Positions 35,834 through 43,472 of a stretch of 64,000 nt of DNA are shown here, in pieces; within the stretch, counting starts at the first letter, position 1, and each line of letters opens with the position of its first letter. The translations under genes were made by a program, and so were the position numbers. The notes under the pieces were generated by a model. The model did no database searches. It was not told the DNA's origin and saw only the letters and a list, made by a program, of their open reading frames with translations. Source of the DNA: Alteromonas aestuariivivens (GTDB lineage: Bacteria; Pseudomonadota; Gammaproteobacteria; Enterobacterales; Alteromonadaceae); assembly GCF_003367475.1 (NCBI RefSeq), contig NZ_QRHA01000001.1, forward strand, positions 434,001-498,000, read 5' to 3'.

Positions 35834-37050
35834 TTCTCATACTCCCGTCTCTGGCTGGCGAAGTTGATCCAGGCATTGGCCTGACTTTTTACCGAACTGA
35901 ACGCCCGTGCTTTTTGTAATGTGGCTTTGCCCGTTTCCAACTGACCGGATTGTATCTGTGCTATACCCAACAGAAGCCAGGCTTTGTCAGCTTTGTCTAA
36001 ACCTTTATCTAGGGCTTGTTGCAGCGACTGTTGGGCGTCCTGCCAGCGTTCCAGTTCAATCAGCAGTCGGGCCTGTTTGAGCAGCGGTGCGCCGTCATCA
36101 GCCAGTTGCGCCAGTTCGCCATAGGCAGTAACAGCCCGGGGCTTTTCTCTGGCCTGCTCCCAGGCGCCGGCGAGCATACCAAGGTGTTTTTCATTGCGGC
36201 TGATCAGTTCCTTTTGCAGGGCGGCAGCCAGCAGTCTGGCAGCCGGTTCCGGTAAACCCTGTGAAACGGTCAGCTGTGCCAGCGATATAATGCTGGATTC
36301 GCGGTCCAGAAAGTTCTGCTTCCAGGCCAGCTGCAATACCGCTAACGCTTCGGTTTCCTGTTCCAGCAACATGTGTACACTGGCCAGTTGTTCCCAGTAA
36401 GTTTTGCTGGCAGGCCAGCGGGACAACATCTGTTTGAGGGTCTTCAGTGCATCCGGGTAATGCTTTTGTTCAAACTGAGCCGCCAACAGTAACTGGTACC
36501 AGGATTCCTTGACTTCCTCAGCTTGGGTAATGGCCTGTAGGGCGTAGCCCTCCGCTTTGGCGTACTGCTTGAGCTGGGCGGTGATGTTGGCCAAAAACAT
36601 ATGGTCATTGGGCTTGGGTTCGGGCAAAGCCTGATACCAGATTTCCGCTTCGGTGAGGGCCTCGGCAAACTCACCTGAGCCGGCGTACAGCTGAGCCATC
36701 ATGTAGCGGATGTTCAACGACGCTTTTTCCGGCAGCTTGTTCAGGGCCAGGCTGTGGCGAAACTTGTCTATCGCTTGCGGGTAGCGGTTGCTGGCCATCT
36801 CGGCATATCCCCAGGTCTGCAGCACGATGGCGTTAGACAGGCTGTCTTCTTCCTGGTCCTGAGCCAGCGCTTTAAGTTCCTGAACGGCATCACTCAATTG
36901 GTTGTTACTCATCAATTCCTGAATCTCAGTCAACTTTTTATAAGTCGACGGAGAAATGGATTCCGCCTTGAGAGGGGAACTGGTGCCAAGTAACAGCAGA
37001 GCTAACGCTGCCAGCGGGGCACGGACCTTTGCTGCTAATTTAGGTCTCAT
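35812..37050 (-). CDS. TPR-repeat exported protein of the TonB operon
   Basis: 412 residues; AAGGAG precedes ATG 37050. A signal peptide (hydrophobic LAALALLLLGTSSPLKA) is followed by serial tetratricopeptide-like repeats over nearly the whole length (for example ALLLIELERWQDAQQSLQQAL-type units). In Vibrio-like TtpC-type TonB systems a TPR protein closes the operon and helps assemble or energise the complex. It lies directly downstream of tonB. Confidence 0.82.
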   Translation of the reverse strand: MRPKLAAKVRAPLAALALLLLGTSSPLKAESISPSTYKKLTEIQELMSNNQLSDAVQELKALAQDQEEDSLSNAIVLQTWGYAEMASNRYPQAIDKFRHSLALNKLPEKASLNIRYMMAQLYAGSGEFAEALTEAEIWYQALPEPKPNDHMFLANITAQLKQYAKAEGYALQAITQAEEVKESWYQLLLAAQFEQKHYPDALKTLKQMLSRWPASKTYWEQLASVHMLLEQETEALAVLQLAWKQNFLDRESSIISLAQLTVSQGLPEPAARLLAAALQKELISRNEKHLGMLAGAWEQAREKPRAVTAYGELAQLADDGAPLLKQARLLIELERWQDAQQSLQQALDKGLDKADKAWLLLGIAQIQSGQLETGKATLQKARAFSSVKSQANAWINFASQRREYENWKSSKS

Positions 37051-37061
37051 GATGTGTCTCC

Positions 37062-37709
37062 TTAACTGTCTGCCAGGGTGAACTCAATGGTCTGAGTTGC
37101 TGTTTGTGCTTCCGGTTGCCCGTCGACGATTTTGGGGCGAAATTTCCAGCGCATCATGGCAGTGATCGCCGCTTTGTCGAACAGACGGCGGGGATTGGAC
37201 TCAATCACTTTGGCGTTGGCCACCGTGCCGTCAGGGCGAATTGAGACGGACATTTTTACATAGCCTTCAATTTTGGCCTGTTTGGCGTTGCGTGGGTAAA
37301 CCGGCGCAACCTGCACCACCGGGATCACATCGGAATCGAACCCAGCCACGCCGCCGGTCAGTGAACCCGGGGCACCCAGAAACGGGCCGTCACCACCGCT
37401 CAGCGGCATGTCCAGGCTGGGCAAATTCATCGCCAATGGCTGCACCGACTGGCTGGCGGCATTGTCGCTGGTGGTTACATCCGGGGTTTGTGGAGGTTGT
37501 TCAGGCGGCGGGGGCTCGTCAGGAAGCTGGCGGTCCTTTTGTTTGGCACTCTGCTCACTGACTGTGACCCGCACAAAATTAAGATAGGCGGTATCGCTTT
37601 TCTTATTGAACAACTCATCGTCCGGTTTGATCATCAGTTCCATTAAAAAGAACAGGACTAAGCCGATGCCTGTTGCAACGATAAAGGAGGTGACAAATCG
37701 ATTGAGCAT
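37062..37709 (-). CDS. tonB: TonB family energy transducer
   Basis: 215 residues from ATG 37709 with AGGAGG upstream; the frame extends 11 codons but without a ribosome-binding site. One N-terminal membrane anchor (about 8-28), a proline-rich periplasmic linker (LPDEPPPPEQPPQTP), and a C-terminal TonB domain (VVQVAPVYPRNAKQAKIEGYV, RRLFDKAAITAMMRWKF). It couples the proton-motive complex to the outer-membrane receptor. It is the fifth gene in the order DUF3450, ExbB-like, ExbB, ExbD, TonB, TPR. Confidence 0.93.
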   Translation of the reverse strand: MLNRFVTSFIVATGIGLVLFFLMELMIKPDDELFNKKSDTAYLNFVRVTVSEQSAKQKDRQLPDEPPPPEQPPQTPDVTTSDNAASQSVQPLAMNLPSLDMPLSGGDGPFLGAPGSLTGGVAGFDSDVIPVVQVAPVYPRNAKQAKIEGYVKMSVSIRPDGTVANAKVIESNPRRLFDKAAITAMMRWKFRPKIVDGQPEAQTATQTIEFTLADS

Positions 37710-37719
37710 GGCGCCCTCC

Positions 37720-38127
37720 TTAGTCATTGCCTTTGGCGGCAACAGAAATATTCGCGGCTCCCGCCAGTCGGGCCTGGTCCATCACTTTGATCAGTATGTT
37801 GGTGTTGGAGCCTTCATCAGCAACAATCACCACCGCACCGCCTGGGTTCTCTGCCAGCGCTTTTTCAACGTTGGCCCGCACTGCCCGGGGGTCTATGCGG
37901 CGCTTGTCTATCCAGATTTCGTTGTTGCTGCTGATCCCAATCTGTACGCCACCGGCTTCGGTGGCAACGGCGGTTTCAGCATTCGGGCGGGTCACGTCTA
38001 CGCCGGTTTCCCGTACAAAAGATGATGTTACGATGAAAAAGATCAACATGATGAAGACCACATCCAGCATGGGCGTCATGTCTACCTGGCTTTCCTCTTC
38101 AATTTCTGCGTATTTCTCGTAATTCAT
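37720..38127 (-). CDS. exbD: ExbD/TolR proton-channel subunit
   Basis: 135 residues; AGGA precedes ATG 38127. One membrane helix near the N-terminus in the family pattern VDMTPMLDVVFIMLIFFIVTS, with the channel Asp in MLDVVF, followed by the periplasmic ExbD domain. It acts with the adjacent ExbB and TonB. Confidence 0.94.
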   Translation of the reverse strand: MNYEKYAEIEEESQVDMTPMLDVVFIMLIFFIVTSSFVRETGVDVTRPNAETAVATEAGGVQIGISSNNEIWIDKRRIDPRAVRANVEKALAENPGGAVVIVADEGSNTNILIKVMDQARLAGAANISVAAKGND

Positions 38128-38162
38128 AATTTAAATCCTGTAAATAATCCGCACTGCGATGC

Positions 38163-38684
38163 TTAGCCGTGCTGGGGGGCCAATGTGTCGTGCACGTCCC
38201 GCAGTGCTTTTTTGTAACGTCTGTCGAGAATCGACATCACCGGGATCGCGGTCAGTGCCGCAACCATCCCTGCCATGGTCGGAATAGTGGCGGCGCTTAC
38301 GCCATCCGCCATGGAACGGGGGTTGTTGGAGCCGGTGACAGCCAGTACATCGAACACCTGGATCATGCCGGTAACCGTCCCGAGCAGGCCCAGCATTGGC
38401 AGCAATGCCACCAGGCTGGGGATGATTTTCATGTTGGTACTGAGCTGGCAGTCCAGTTCGGAAATCATTTGCTTGCGCACGTTGTTGCCGTACCAGGAGC
38501 TTTTGTCCCGGCGCTGTTCCCAGCGGGCGGCCGTGGATTTAAAATCCTGCGGAAAATCCCGGTAGATGTAGCTGAAGCGTTCCAGTATCAGCCACCACAA
38601 CAGGATGGTAGCGCCCAGAATCAGCCATAACACGCTGCCTCCGGTGTCCAGAAAGTCACGCATCAGCATCATTACCTCATGCAT
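38163..38684 (-). CDS. exbB: ExbB/TolQ-type proton-channel subunit
   Basis: 173 residues; GGGAG precedes ATG 38684, overlapping the upstream ExbB-like gene by 8 bases. MotA/TolQ/ExbB domain with LPMLGLLGTVTGMIQVF and GVSAATIPTMAGMVAALTAIPVM. The short form matches the TtpC-associated ExbB2 of Vibrio-like systems. Confidence 0.92.
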   Translation of the reverse strand: MHEVMMLMRDFLDTGGSVLWLILGATILLWWLILERFSYIYRDFPQDFKSTAARWEQRRDKSSWYGNNVRKQMISELDCQLSTNMKIIPSLVALLPMLGLLGTVTGMIQVFDVLAVTGSNNPRSMADGVSAATIPTMAGMVAALTAIPVMSILDRRYKKALRDVHDTLAPQHG

Positions 38685-40068
38685 GTTGCTTCTCCCTGGG
38701 GGCAGCCATTTTTTCAGCCTGAGAAGAGATCATTCCGGCTGCCTGTTCGGCGAGAATTTTGGTCAGGCCCTGGGCTTTGCTGCTCAGGAAGCTGTGTGAA
38801 AGCAGCAGCGGAATGGCCGCCACCAGACCCAGAACGGTAGTAACCAGTGCCTGGGAGATGCCTCCGGCCATCAGCTTCGGGTCACCGGTACCAAACAGGG
38901 TAATGGCCTGGAAGGTACCAATCATACCGGTTACCGTACCCAGCAGGCCCATCAGCGGAGCAATAGCGGCTAGCACTTTGAGTACTGGCAGGCCTTTTTT
39001 GAATTCGTTGATGTCTTTGAGGATCACTTCGTCGAGCTTTTTCGACAGCACGTCCACTTCCAAATGGCGGCTTTCGTAATACACACCCAGCGCGCGGCCC
39101 AGCGGGTTGTCGTTGTTGAACTGGTCCAGGTCAGCCATCTGCTTTTTCATACCGCTGCCTAAACGCTTAAGCGCATAGAAACGGCTCAGAACCAGCAGCA
39201 TGCCAACAAGTAGCAGGCCGAGGATCACATAGCCGACTTCTTTACCCTGTTCGATTCGCTCCATCAGGGTAGGAGATTGCACCAGCAGCCCCAGCAATAC
39301 ACCGCGGGACGGATCAATTGAAAAGGCGACACGTTCATTCTGGCTGGCGCTGAGACCGGCGGCGGTATCCCGGTGGTAGCCTTCCGGCTGACGGGCAAAC
39401 TCAACCAGTTCATTGTTTTCCGGCAGGTAGTTTAAAAACAGATCATCAGTGACAACGTTAAATGTACCAACCCGGGTCACCTCCGACTGGTAGTGTTCGC
39501 CATTGGGTTTGACCACGTCGGCAGTAAAGCGGGAGACTTTGCCACTGGCGGCAATTTCATCGAGCATCAGGGTCCAGAGCTGGGTCATTTCTTCAATACG
39601 TGGCACTTCGGTACGGCTGGCCAGGGTCTGGATGGCCTGTTGCCGCTCCGGCATTTCCAGTGACACCAGTGAGTCGTAAAGGCCGGATTGCACGTCACCG
39701 GCCATTTGCCGGAACACCCCAAACAGTTCGCCTAAGTCACCCACGCGGTTTTTCAGCAGAGTGTTGAGTTCGGTCAGTTCCTGCTCATTGAGGTCGAACT
39801 GGTTTTTGAGTTGTTCCCGCTTTGTGACCAGATTGGCCAGCTGGGTATCAGCGGCTTTTTGCAGTTCAACCTGCTGTTGATAGGAGCTGATAAATTCGGC
39901 TTCGCGCTGTTGATTGTGCGCACTCTCAGCTTTTAAATCGGATTTGACGGTGTTCAGCAAATCGGCCAGTGGATCTTCCTGAGCTGCAACCGGTGCCGCA
40001 ATCAGTACACCGGCCAAAGACAGGTGAGCGAGGGATTTAAGACGAACAAATGGGTTTAACATCTTCAT
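38677..40068 (-). CDS. TtpC-type ExbB/MotA-domain protein with periplasmic coiled coil
   Basis: 463 residues; AAGG precedes ATG 40068. A signal peptide (GVLIAAPVAAQ) is followed by a coiled-coil periplasmic part (about 40-130) and a globular segment. A membrane helix lies near 275-295, and a C-terminal MotA/TolQ/ExbB domain includes IAPLMGLLGTVTGMIGTF and VLGLVAAIPLLLSHSFL. This is the arrangement of TtpC, the fourth component of certain TonB complexes. It lies between the DUF3450 and exbB genes. Confidence 0.9.
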   Translation of the reverse strand: MKMLNPFVRLKSLAHLSLAGVLIAAPVAAQEDPLADLLNTVKSDLKAESAHNQQREAEFISSYQQQVELQKAADTQLANLVTKREQLKNQFDLNEQELTELNTLLKNRVGDLGELFGVFRQMAGDVQSGLYDSLVSLEMPERQQAIQTLASRTEVPRIEEMTQLWTLMLDEIAASGKVSRFTADVVKPNGEHYQSEVTRVGTFNVVTDDLFLNYLPENNELVEFARQPEGYHRDTAAGLSASQNERVAFSIDPSRGVLLGLLVQSPTLMERIEQGKEVGYVILGLLLVGMLLVLSRFYALKRLGSGMKKQMADLDQFNNDNPLGRALGVYYESRHLEVDVLSKKLDEVILKDINEFKKGLPVLKVLAAIAPLMGLLGTVTGMIGTFQAITLFGTGDPKLMAGGISQALVTTVLGLVAAIPLLLSHSFLSSKAQGLTKILAEQAAGMISSQAEKMAAPREKQHA

Positions 40069-40092
40069 TTTGATACCTTGGACTCGGTTGAA

Positions 40093-40842
40093 TTACTTGG
40101 GGCTGTTTATTGCTAGGGTAAGCAACTCGGGTGGAGCCTGTTTGCGGGCAACCCGCAGGCCATCACGAATGGCCCGGCGATAATCACCGGGTAAAGTCTC
40201 CCAATTGCGGGTTTGGGGGTTCCAGCGCCCACTTTCGTTGCCGTCCAGAGTTTGGTAATACAGCCCCAGGCGACCAATTCTCAGAAAATCCACAGAGCGG
40301 GGTTGGTTGGCGGTTACCAGCTCGTCATTGTAAGCTTCGATGGTTTTTCCGTACTCCATTTCGATGTTGTAGGCTTCCATAATGCGACGGTATTTTTCAC
40401 CCACGGTAACGTCAGCACGGTCAATCAGTTGGGTGAGATTTTCAACCCGACTGGTGCGTTCATGGAGTAAAAAGGGCGCATCAGCGTCAATCAGTTTTTC
40501 CAGGGTATCCACCATCTTAACCATCAGTGGCAGCACACCCAGTTCAATCTGATCAATCTGCTCGGTCTGCGCTTTGATTGAAGTCATTTCCTGTTGCTGC
40601 GAGGCAACCAGTTTTTCCAGCTGGGCGTTGTAAATTTCCAGGCTCTCGGCCCGCTGGATGGCTGAGCGGTATTGTTGCAGGGCTGCGGCCTGCTTATCGG
40701 ACAAGTTGTCAATTTTCACCTGGCTGGCAGCGGCCTGACGATTAATTTGCTGTTGCACGCTGGCACTCTGCTCAACCGTTTGGGCGGTCGCGAGTGGGAT
40801 ACAGGCTATACAGCTAATTGCTAGCAATGATTTCTTCAACAT
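40093..40842 (-). CDS. DUF3450-family exported coiled-coil protein of the TonB system
   Basis: 249 residues from ATG 40842 (GGA upstream); ATG 40854 is an alternative. A signal peptide (LLAISCIACIPLATA) is followed by a long coiled coil (about 25-110) and a conserved C-terminal region with GRLGLYYQTLDGNESGRWN. DUF3450 genes begin many TtpC-type TonB operons, where the protein is thought to help the outer-membrane partner. It is the first gene here, about 90 bases after operator E. Confidence 0.85.
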   Translation of the reverse strand: MLKKSLLAISCIACIPLATAQTVEQSASVQQQINRQAAASQVKIDNLSDKQAAALQQYRSAIQRAESLEIYNAQLEKLVASQQQEMTSIKAQTEQIDQIELGVLPLMVKMVDTLEKLIDADAPFLLHERTSRVENLTQLIDRADVTVGEKYRRIMEAYNIEMEYGKTIEAYNDELVTANQPRSVDFLRIGRLGLYYQTLDGNESGRWNPQTRNWETLPGDYRRAIRDGLRVARKQAPPELLTLAINSPK

Positions 40843-41165
40843 ATCGATGTCCATGTACGGTTAACTTGACTTCAAACAGAGCGAACGAAAACGTTCCATA
40901 TAACCGACGATGCAGAATCGGTGCCAATGCTGTCCGATTGGTCAGTGTATATGGTTTGGTGTTGGTGTGTGGCGGGTTTTACGATTCATAAAGTCTGTTA
41001 TTCATGGCTTTATAAGGAGTCTTTTCATGTTTGGTTATCCTGACCGATCGATTTAGATTCTGCACCAATGTGATCCTTCGGTTGCTCCAAACTGTGGCAA
41101 AAGAAGTTCGCCGGTGCAGAATCATTGTTCAAAAATAGTAGCGGCGCGACAAATCAGGTTTCGCT
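40843..41165. other. 323-bp region between the DUF2165 gene and the TonB operon
   Basis: The DUF2165 gene ends on the far side, so this is the promoter region of the TonB operon. It holds operator E, a CTGACC half-site at 41040 without a good partner, and TGCACCA (41061-41067) resembling an NtrC half-site. No gene is supported. Confidence 0.45.
40930..40945. promoter_or_regulatory. RutR-like operator E (before the TonB operon)
   Basis: CTGTCC-GATT-GGTCAG, 6-4-6 layout, one base off CTGACC on the left and a good right half. It lies about 90 bases upstream of the DUF3450 start, placing the TonB complex in the proposed regulon. Confidence 0.6.
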
Positions 41166-41657
41166 TTAATCACTGTCTTTCTGGTGCAGAAACAGCAGGG
41201 TGAGAAACAGCACAACAATAAACCGAAATGCGGCCTGCTGACCGTTCCAGGTGCTCGATTGCCACATCAGAAACCATTCCGCACCTACGGTCATAAACCC
41301 GCTGAACCACAGCAGGATCCCCACCGTCAATCCCCAGCTCGCCAGCCCCTTTGCCAGCACGAACTGTTGGGCCGGGGCCGCTCTGTAGCGCCACAATTGC
41401 AATGCACCGATGCAACATAAAGTACCGGTAAGGGCTTCAGCAGTGATGATCAAAGCGTAGAAAATATGATGGATAAACGGGTTTTCCACCGCCCTTGAGG
41501 TCAGCTGGTTTCCTTCGAAGGTGGTATCCATGGTCAGCACATGTTGAACAAAGGCAAAATTGGAACCGTAGTCCACCATGTTGTTGTACGCCACGAGCAA
41601 TGAAAACACGCCAGCGCTTGCAACAAGGCTGGTTTTTATCAGTCGGAAAGAGTTCAT
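41166..41657 (-). CDS. DUF2165-family small membrane protein
   Basis: 163 residues from ATG 41657 with AGGAAC just upstream; the longer frame lacks support. Four hydrophobic segments (SLVASAGVFSLLVAYN, IFYALIITAEALTGTL, WGLTVGILLWFSGFMTVG, AAFRFIVVLFLTLLFL) and the YNNMVDYGSNFAFVQHVL motif match DUF2165. The family's role is unknown. It is divergent from xdhA, and operator F lies 71 bases upstream, so it is probably co-regulated with the purine genes. Confidence 0.84.
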   Translation of the reverse strand: MNSFRLIKTSLVASAGVFSLLVAYNNMVDYGSNFAFVQHVLTMDTTFEGNQLTSRAVENPFIHHIFYALIITAEALTGTLCCIGALQLWRYRAAPAQQFVLAKGLASWGLTVGILLWFSGFMTVGAEWFLMWQSSTWNGQQAAFRFIVVLFLTLLFLHQKDSD

Positions 41658-41727
41658 AAAGTTCCTAGGGGTTATTGTGTACATCAACACGCTTAAACCC
41701 TGTTTCTTTGCAAGAATCATGTCTTAA

Positions 41728-41743
41728 ATAACCAATCGGTCAA
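41728..41743. promoter_or_regulatory. RutR-like operator F (before the DUF2165 gene)
   Basis: ATAACC-AATC-GGTCAA. The right half equals the known RutR half-site exactly; the left half is degenerate. It lies 71 bases before the DUF2165 start. Confidence 0.52.
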
Positions 41744-41871
41744 TTAAATTTGATACATATAAATTGATTCCTTCCTCAATGAAGGTTAAGAAGTGGTTTA
41801 GGTAACTGCAGTTATTTTTAGGATTTTTGTACTTTGCTTGATGGATGGTATGGATGTTTTAAGTCATTATA

Positions 41872-41887
41872 TTGACCGAATGGTCAG
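41872..41887. promoter_or_regulatory. RutR-like operator G (before xdhA)
   Basis: TTGACC-GAAT-GGTCAG, the best palindrome in the window: one base differs from TTGACC-N4-GGTCAA. It lies about 115 bases before the proposed xdhA start. Confidence 0.72.
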
Positions 41888-42002
41888 CTTGGTACGAACT
41901 GTGCAGGAACCCGACCATCTGAACGGGTTTTAATTAATGGATGCCGTCCATTTTGACCTGACTTGTTGTTTATTAGTGTTTGATGGCATAGGAGGAGAGC
42001 AT

Positions 42003-43472
42003 TTGATTCAGTTTATGCTCAATGATGAATACATCGAGCTGACCACTGCTGCACCAAATCTAAGCATTCTGGATTGGCTGCGTATTCACCAGGGGAAAAC
42101 CGGCACAAAAGAAGGCTGTGCATCAGGTGATTGTGGTGCCTGCACGGTGGTGGTAGGAGAGTACCAGAATGGTGAATGGCATTATAGGAGTGTCAACGCC
42201 TGTCTGATGCTAATCGGTAATTTGCACGCCAGGCACTTGGTCACGATAGAGGCGTTAAGCCCTGCTGCACAGGCTTTTGATGACCTGCACCCGGTGCAAC
42301 GGGCCCTAGTGGAATGTCACGGCTCCCAGTGCGGTTTCTGCACTCCCGGTTTTGTAATGAGCTTGCTGGCGTTGTACCTCAACCATTCACAGTATCCGGG
42401 TAAGCGCACGGTCATCCATGCATTGGGCGGTAATTTGTGTCGGTGTACCGGTTATCAACCCATTCTGAATGCAGCTCAACGATGTTTTGCTTACCCCAGA
42501 GTCAGCTCAGACTGGCTGGCGCCAGCACAATTGCTCGAACGACTGGATAAACATACTGAGGTTCCTTCATTAACCAGTGGGAGCCACTGCTTTTTTCTGC
42601 CACAGGATCTCGGGCAACTTTTGCAGCTTAAACACGATTACCCTGACGCTCGTTTTGTCGCAGGAGGGACGGATCTTTCGCTGGAATACAGTCAGCAGTT
42701 GAAGTGTGCGGAGCCCTTAATTTCGGTCAGTCAGTGTACGGCCCTGAAACGCTTCACACACACGGATACAGGCACTTTTATTGGCTCTGCTCTGACGTAC
42801 GGTGAGCTTGTGGGCGACTTCTGCTCTATTTATCCGGAGACCCGGGAGTTGTTTGAACGATTGGGATCCTGTCAGGTTCGTAACGGCGGTACACTGGGGG
42901 GCAGTATCGGCAATGCTTCTCCGATTGGTGATCCTGCACCGCTTCTGATTGCCTTGCAGGCACAGATTGAAGTTCAGAGCCTGCGCGGTAGCCGGCGAAT
43001 GCCATTGGAACAGTTCTTTGTTGACTACCGGAAAACCGAATTGGCAGATGACGAAGTGATTGTTGGTTTCCATTTGCCACTACGTCCGGACGGATTGCAC
43101 CTGGCCTGCCATAAAATTTCCAAACGCATTGAGGATGACATTTCGGCGGTGTGTCTGGTGGCTGCCTTTGAGTTGGAACATCAGCAGATTCAAAACGCCC
43201 GCTGTGCGTTTGGTGGTATGGCTGCAGTGCCCGCCAGAGCGCATCATACTGAATTGGCGTTGGAGGGGCAGCCATGGTCTTTGAATACCCTTAAATCGGC
43301 TGGCGAACATATCCAGCAGGATTTTTCTCCACTGTCTGATGTCAGGGCCTCCGCGGAGTACCGATTGCAGGTAAGCCGCAATCTGTTTACCCGAATCTGG
43401 TTTGAACAGCAGGCCCGCATTGACAATGTCAATCCTTCTCCGGTCACGAGGATCCAGCATGCGGCACTTTAA
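42003..43472 (+). CDS. xdhA: xanthine dehydrogenase small subunit (2Fe-2S and FAD)
   Basis: 489 residues if translation begins at TTG 42003, which follows GGAGGAG by five bases and gives the family-typical start MIQFMLN. ATG 42016 is an alternative, and the upstream ATG 41937 has no ribosome-binding site. Two iron-sulfur sites: Cys 39, 44, 47 and 67, and Cys 109, 112, 145 and 147 (CGFCTPGF, CRCTGY). The FAD domain starts near 210 with FVAGGTDLSLE. With XdhB it oxidises hypoxanthine and xanthine to urate. The end overlaps xdhB by 14 bases. Confidence 0.92.
   Translation: MIQFMLNDEYIELTTAAPNLSILDWLRIHQGKTGTKEGCASGDCGACTVVVGEYQNGEWHYRSVNACLMLIGNLHARHLVTIEALSPAAQAFDDLHPVQRALVECHGSQCGFCTPGFVMSLLALYLNHSQYPGKRTVIHALGGNLCRCTGYQPILNAAQRCFAYPRVSSDWLAPAQLLERLDKHTEVPSLTSGSHCFFLPQDLGQLLQLKHDYPDARFVAGGTDLSLEYSQQLKCAEPLISVSQCTALKRFTHTDTGTFIGSALTYGELVGDFCSIYPETRELFERLGSCQVRNGGTLGGSIGNASPIGDPAPLLIALQAQIEVQSLRGSRRMPLEQFFVDYRKTELADDEVIVGFHLPLRPDGLHLACHKISKRIEDDISAVCLVAAFELEHQQIQNARCAFGGMAAVPARAHHTELALEGQPWSLNTLKSAGEHIQQDFSPLSDVRASAEYRLQVSRNLFTRIWFEQQARIDNVNPSPVTRIQHAAL

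Larger units (their letters stand above)
41658..42002. other. 345-bp divergent region, DUF2165 gene / xdhA
   Basis: AT-rich promoter region with two RutR-like palindromes, one toward each gene. An ATG frame opening at 41937 leads into xdhA but lacks a ribosome-binding site. Confidence 0.5.

Noticed and set aside
41040-41055. A further RutR-like site CTGACC-GATC-GATTTA
   Set aside because: Only the left half fits; the right half matches poorly, so it was not counted.
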